Assembly: GCA_015146655.1 (NCBI GenBank)
Contig: VKHL01000035.1
Location: 157,228-221,227 of the forward strand
Source: Ochromonas danica
Taxonomy: Eukaryota > Sar > Chrysophyceae > Chromulinales > Chromulinaceae
Length of the DNA: 64,000 bases
Direction: 5' to 3'
A model generated the notes under the pieces. It was not told where the DNA came from. It worked only from the letters and a program-made list of their open reading frames with translations, and did no database searches. Below, piece by piece: positions 59,939 through 64,000 of the stretch (the first letter of the stretch is position 1; the number at the start of each line of letters is the position of its first letter). Made by a program: the position numbers and the translations under genes.

Positions 59939-62250
59939 TTACTTCACGTCAATATAACTCTGTGCTAGGCAGAAGCGCTTGAGTTGTGTTGCGAATTTTC
60001 CGAAACAGTTTTCCATCTCTGACGCAGTGATGACCAGAGTCTTGAACTGTCCGAACAGCTGCCCTTCACCCTCGGCTTGGCCACAATCAGTGATATAAAC
60101 AAGCAGACAATCTGCGCCGACCTTTGCTCTTTCGTATTGCACATTAGACAGATGCGTGGTCTTAGGAACTTTGTTGGCTTCGAATTGCTTTTGCCTTCCA
60201 GTCACTGATTGTTTTTCTTGAACCAAAATATCCACAGTCCGTTCTGTCTGGTAAACTTTCAGCCTATAAGCCACAAATGATTAAAAACCAATTTTTACAG
60301 CACAGTCGAAGTAATCTCAGTATACCTGATAAAAGCATCTGCAAAAGAAGCAGTCGGCGTGTTGACTTTGCCACTGCCAACAACAGCAGACTCATGGTAG
60401 TTCTCGATCTTCACTGTAGAGTCAGCCTTTGTCAAAGTCCACGAATTAGCTGTGTCGATAGATTCGTTGATTTGGCCCTCAATAACTTGGTCTGTTCCAA
60501 GTAGGTCGTACAATAGGACTGAAGCTCTCCCCATTATGGACGCTGCTCGGAGTCGGTGGATCAAAACGGAGAGATACAGTTCTTCGTTGTCTCTGCTACT
60601 CATCACACCATGCATACCCTGAAGGGTGATGAGCCGCACTGCGTCCTTTCCGGCGCAAAATTTGTGCATGTTGTGCAGAAACACAGGTGGCAGAGTCACG
60701 ATGTACGGATCCACGGATTGGATGTACAACATTTCTTCTTGAAGGGCCCTCTCGATAGTGTAAGTCGACGATAGCATGCAATCGCGTTCATCGGCGTTGT
60801 TCACCGCAGCTTCGGCTATACATAATGAGATTATGTTAGCGACGACGGTGTCAGAAGGAATGTCGTTGCGGCACCTATCACATAGGGCGCACCACCATCC
60901 TGAGACATGGATCACTTCCGCCTGTTTCATTCCGGCGATGTAGTCGGCAATGATAGGGAGATCTGCTTGGCAGAATGACGTGTCCATTCCAGAGACACAC
61001 TTACGCGCAATAGTCAATATCAAGTAGTCAAGGTACCGAGGTACACCTCCCGCCAGCCACAAAAGGTGCAGGAAGAATTTGTTCTGTTCGGTAAGGTCAA
61101 CGCAAGATACCAAACCCAGGCTATGGAAAATAGCCAAGCTTTCTTCAAAAGGGGTGGCAGAAAGATATCTTTGCGACCCATACCTGAGAAGTTAATCGCA
61201 TTGCGGACGCTTTGCTTGTAGATGCCTGACACAGTTATGTACACTCTGCGTCCCATGCAAAGCTCATAACCAAATAGCTTCAATACAGTCGTGAGTGTCG
61301 ATTCTTCGAGGGAATTTGCTTCGTCGATGTTGGTGAGAAACGCCTCAACATCCAGAAAGTCCATCAGGAAAGCGAAGATGTCGGCAAGCTCAAGTGAAAG
61401 TGAGCTGCGCACCAGGTTCAAAATGCTCTTCCTTTGTTGTTTCTCGCGCAGATTATAGTGCAGAGCAGTGTATAGCAGCTCCACCATGATAGATGTATCC
61501 ACCCCATACTCAACAGGAGATAAGATCTCGTCCATACCTACAACGGACAGTTAGTGAAGTTACTCGGTATGTATTATATCCAACAAGTCAACTTACCAAG
61601 GCGAATGTTGCAACATTTGTTTTTGTCACGCATGATAATCAGAAACTGCTGTTCTCTTGGTGAAGCAGTATCGATATCAGCCTGCTGACTTAACCGCTTA
61701 ATGTACTCAAACAATCCTTTTCTGGAAAATTCCGATTTGCCAATACCAGCTATTCCCATCGACACAGGAATGGAAAAACGCTTGAATGTCTCCCAGTTGG
61801 TTCTTGTATTCACGAGATTATCCTCTATTGACGCTTGCGCAATACTGCGAACCTCATCTTGCTGAAGGATAATCTGATACATGTCTTTGGACTCTTTATG
61901 TCGGCCTTGGAACGGGACATAAAGAGTCCAAAGACATGTATCAGATTATCCTTCAGCAAGATGAGGTTCGCAGTCCAAACTTTTACGTTTGTTCTTGTCA
62001 CCAGCAATAAGGTCCTTACAAAACCCTGTGATTGTCTCAAAAACGGCTTTCTTAGTGATTCCTATGCAAAAATAAAAGTAATTAAAAAACTAGGGGAGAA
62101 AGCCGTGGAACGGACCTACTTACCTTGAGCAGTTAGGTCGGAAAGATGATAACCCACCTTTATGCCACATACTGGGCAGTCATCCGCAACCTTCAGATCG
62201 TACTGACTCTCGAGTTTCTCTTGAGAAACATTACAAAGAGATGAAGACAT
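59939..62250 (-). pseudogene. RHS/Crinkler-like P-loop NTPase gene, frameshifted
   Basis: Inferred exons: 62250-62124, 62061-61987, 61905-61597, 61537-60326 and 60263-59939. A short N-terminal part has a CPVCGIKVGYHL motif. Then come a Walker A motif (GIAGIGKS), a Walker B-like NIDEAN, and the DIFLPPL segment; this set of features is seen in RHS/CRN-type NTPases. The C-terminal third is a separate domain of unknown role. The fourth exon needs a one-base frame change at 61147-61150, where an A run (T on the coding strand) seems one base short. The gene is therefore either broken or carries a sequencing error. The third intron-exon junction lies inside a 59-bp palindrome. Family assignment is moderate confidence. 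Confidence 0.55.
61844..61974. repeat. 59-bp perfect inverted repeat with 13-nt loop
   Basis: Arm 61844-61902 is the exact reverse complement of arm 61916-61974, separated by 13 nt. The left arm is the start of coding exon 3 of the minus-strand NTPase gene; the right arm falls in the inferred 81-nt intron (61986-61906). The splice acceptor would be in the loop. Confidence 0.95.
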
Positions 62251-62970
62251 TCTTTCCAGATAAGGAATGCAATGAGGAAGATCAAAGAGCAAATGATCGA
62301 CCGAATCAGAAAAATAAATCAATTACTGGTAAATTTATCTAACTTAAGGCCCGTTTCGCGAAATCGGTCGATGTCAAACGCGCATCGCAGCACTGTTTTC
62401 ACTATTTGCCTTCTTGTTCAAATGAACAGATCGAAAGCAATAACACGTCTCATAACAAGATAAACTTTTTCCATTTTGCAAATTTGTTCCTTTACGGATT
62501 AGAACTTTGCAGAATTCTCAAAGTCCTCTTCTTCGCTCTGGGTAATGGCTCAAAAACCTTACTATTTAAAATAGTAAGAACTTTGAAGCGCTATTACTAG
62601 GATCTACTCAGGTAGCGATCTTTCTTGACTATTCCTATCTTAAGTAGACCATAATTAACATATGGAAACCTTCTTGCTTGCTCGATAGAGGCCAATTTCG
62701 TTTCAATTATTCCGTTCGAGAAAGGCAGCACGAGGCACGTACAATCGTCTGCCAGTGCAAGAAATCGATCACATCAAGCCAGCTTTCGACTCAAAAGAAA
62801 AGCCAACAATGACAGGTAATTGTATCTTCTTCTACTACTGCCTTCTTCAGCTGGTGGTCTACTACTGCGGCTACCACTACTACTGCTACTGCTACTAGCA
62901 CTATTTAACGCAGCATCTACAAGCTATTGACCAAGGAATCACTCGCCATTGGTATGGCCGCAGCGGAGTT
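62251..62970. other. Intergenic region with a second CTA/ACT tract
   Basis: 720 bp without a supported gene. From about 62830 to 62905 an imperfect CTACTACTG/ACTACTACT tract resembles the one at 59800-59930, so the two tracts flank the NTPase gene. Confidence 0.5.
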
Positions 62971-63492
62971 ATGAAATACACAATAAAAGATACACAACGG
63001 GCAGTACTGCAATCTCAAGTCCAAAGTACACAATCCAGATACATCTGTATCGACGGATCTTATGAGTCCTTTCCTAATGCCTTCAAGATTGGATTTGCTA
63101 TGAAGGGTGCTGGAAACGTGAAAGTCTCCAAGCGACCCAAAGCGCCTAAATTTGAGTTCATTGCATGGGTACACGGGAAAGGCGACAAGGCGATCTCTGG
63201 TCCCAATGCAGTCAAGATCACACCACAGCAGGCCGCGAAGCTAATGTGGCTGGTGGGAACTGTAGAAGGTGCTATAAAATATCCCGATGATCCTTTTATG
63301 ATGGCCAGCCCAACGGGACAGAGGAAGTTTCTGTTCCTCGATCTGCTGCATCCCTCACAGATCAAGGCATACATGAGCAGGACGAACAAGAGCCTGCGTG
63401 ATCTCTTTGAGAAGCATAATTGGAGAGAATCCAACATACTCTTTCAAGAGGGGGAGGTGGAAGATGCGGAAGAAGATAGCGAAGATGATTAA
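62971..63492 (+). CDS. Small acidic-tailed protein, unknown
   Basis: ATG 62971 opens a 173-residue frame. The first 65 residues are mixed (RYICIDGSYESFPNAFKIGF, KVSKRPKAPKFEFIAWVHGK), the middle is helical (TPQQAAKLMWLVGTVEGAIK, LLHPSQIKAYMSRTNK), and the end is strongly acidic (VEDAEEDSEDD). The clean frame and sensible composition support a real gene. I recognise no family. The upstream sequence contains the trinucleotide tract. Confidence 0.55.
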   Translation: MKYTIKDTQRAVLQSQVQSTQSRYICIDGSYESFPNAFKIGFAMKGAGNVKVSKRPKAPKFEFIAWVHGKGDKAISGPNAVKITPQQAAKLMWLVGTVEGAIKYPDDPFMMASPTGQRKFLFLDLLHPSQIKAYMSRTNKSLRDLFEKHNWRESNILFQEGEVEDAEEDSEDD

Positions 63493-63749
63493 AAACAGCT
63501 AGTAGTTATGTGCATATACTACACCGCATTGTGTAACAACTTAACCATATACTTAACCATCATCAAAGCTTCTATGCACATAACAACCCAGAAGATAAAG
63601 ATTGTGTTCACTATCCATTACCATCACCATGGAATAGCTCACTTCGCGTGGACTGTTTCTACCATTTAAATGAAGCATGAACTAACTGCCACAGAGAAAA
63701 GAAGAGAACCATCATTGTAGATCAAGAGAAAGCAACTGTCCCTAGCAAG
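63493..63749. other. Intergenic region
   Basis: Short spacer with a TTAACCATATACTTAACCATC repeat-like stretch near 63541. No gene seen. Confidence 0.4.
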
Positions 63750-64000
63750 ATGTTAAATATCCTAAGCATACAACAAAATGCAGTGCTTTCAAGAGGGCGA
63801 CATCACATAAAAAGGCAGCCAACCAACATGATAGATGAAACATCAGCGCTAGCACTTTTGTCTTCTAAAGAACTGAGATTGTTAGACAAGAGATTGCACC
63901 GTCGCACTCTATCCCAAATCATCCTCGGCAGTGCCATACTGCTTCTCCAGACATTCCCACTCATCCAGTCATCATATCTCAGGAGGAAGATGTCTTGGTT
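63750..64000 (+). CDS. Possible 5' end of a gene cut by the window edge
   Basis: From ATG 63750 a frame stays open to the right edge (83 codons). It includes a basic stretch (RGRHHIKRQ), then ALALLSSKELRLLDKRLHRR and a hydrophobic segment (TLSQIILGSAILLLQTFPLI) that could be a membrane span. No family can be named. It may also be a chance open frame. Confidence 0.3.
   Translation, partial: MLNILSIQQNAVLSRGRHHIKRQPTNMIDETSALALLSSKELRLLDKRLHRRTLSQIILGSAILLLQTFPLIQSSYLRRKMSW

Noticed and set aside
61835-62128. 97-residue plus-strand open frame across the palindrome
   Set aside because: It reads both palindrome arms and the antisense of an NTPase exon; it is a by-product of the inverted repeat.
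1-64000. tRNA or rRNA genes
   Set aside because: I looked for clover-leaf landmarks and conserved rRNA stretches by eye and found none I could support; a tRNAscan run would be decisive.

Overview
This is nuclear DNA from a eukaryotic microbe with a compact, intron-bearing genome. Spliceosomal GT-AG introns, mostly 50-95 nt, had to be inferred in about half of the genes, and each inferred gene stays in frame across all its exons. Four proteins (two LON-domain proteins, a TerC protein and a small unknown) begin with a signal peptide followed by an aromatic residue (F or W) near the predicted cleavage site and then a basic, hydroxylated stretch. This is the bipartite plastid-import signature of algae with a red-derived secondary plastid, so I infer a photosynthetic stramenopile or close relative. 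FG-GAP, long LRR and RHS/Crinkler-like genes fit that reading. The genus cannot be fixed from the sequence alone.

Layout. 1-19.6 kb is a dense housekeeping block: F-actin capping protein alpha, a tandem pair of plastid LON-domain proteins, a PICOT-type glutaredoxin, a mitochondrial succinate-semialdehyde dehydrogenase, a TPR-MYND protein, a GT25-like glycosyltransferase whose start codon overlaps the stop of a large helical protein, a secreted cyclophilin, a small plastid protein and a TerC membrane protein. 19.8-44.1 kb is an array of four very large LRR genes (about 1,610-1,760 residues each), interrupted by an APH/homoserine-kinase-like gene and by duplicated debris. 44.7-59.3 kb returns to single-copy genes: an AFI1-like DENN/SPA protein, a Utp12-domain protein, an NSRP1-like splicing regulator, a secreted protein, a disordered protein, a BART-domain protein, a secreted FG-GAP protein and an ankyrin protein. 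59.9-62.3 kb holds an RHS/Crinkler-like NTPase with a frameshift and a 59-bp inverted repeat. The last kilobase has a small unknown gene and a possible truncated gene.

The most interesting region is the LRR array. Each protein has an N-terminal cap, a plant-type LRR ectodomain, a conserved acidic/Cys juxtamembrane segment, and then a membrane domain with roughly ten hydrophobic spans. I recognise no named family for the membrane part. The last three genes are mosaics: long blocks identical at the nucleotide level, synonymous sites included, alternate with a divergent central run of LRRs and divergent cytoplasmic loops. Identity starts at the start codon and ends just before the stop, and the flanks are unrelated. 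This looks like coding-limited gene conversion with diversification of a presumptive recognition surface. Function, ligand and expression cannot be read from the DNA.

Gene pairs are commonly divergent with about 190-400 bp between starts (capping protein/LON, glutaredoxin/SSADH, helical protein/cyclophilin, TerC/LRR1, 53.1 kb pair, FG-GAP/ankyrin), so most promoters must be short and possibly shared.
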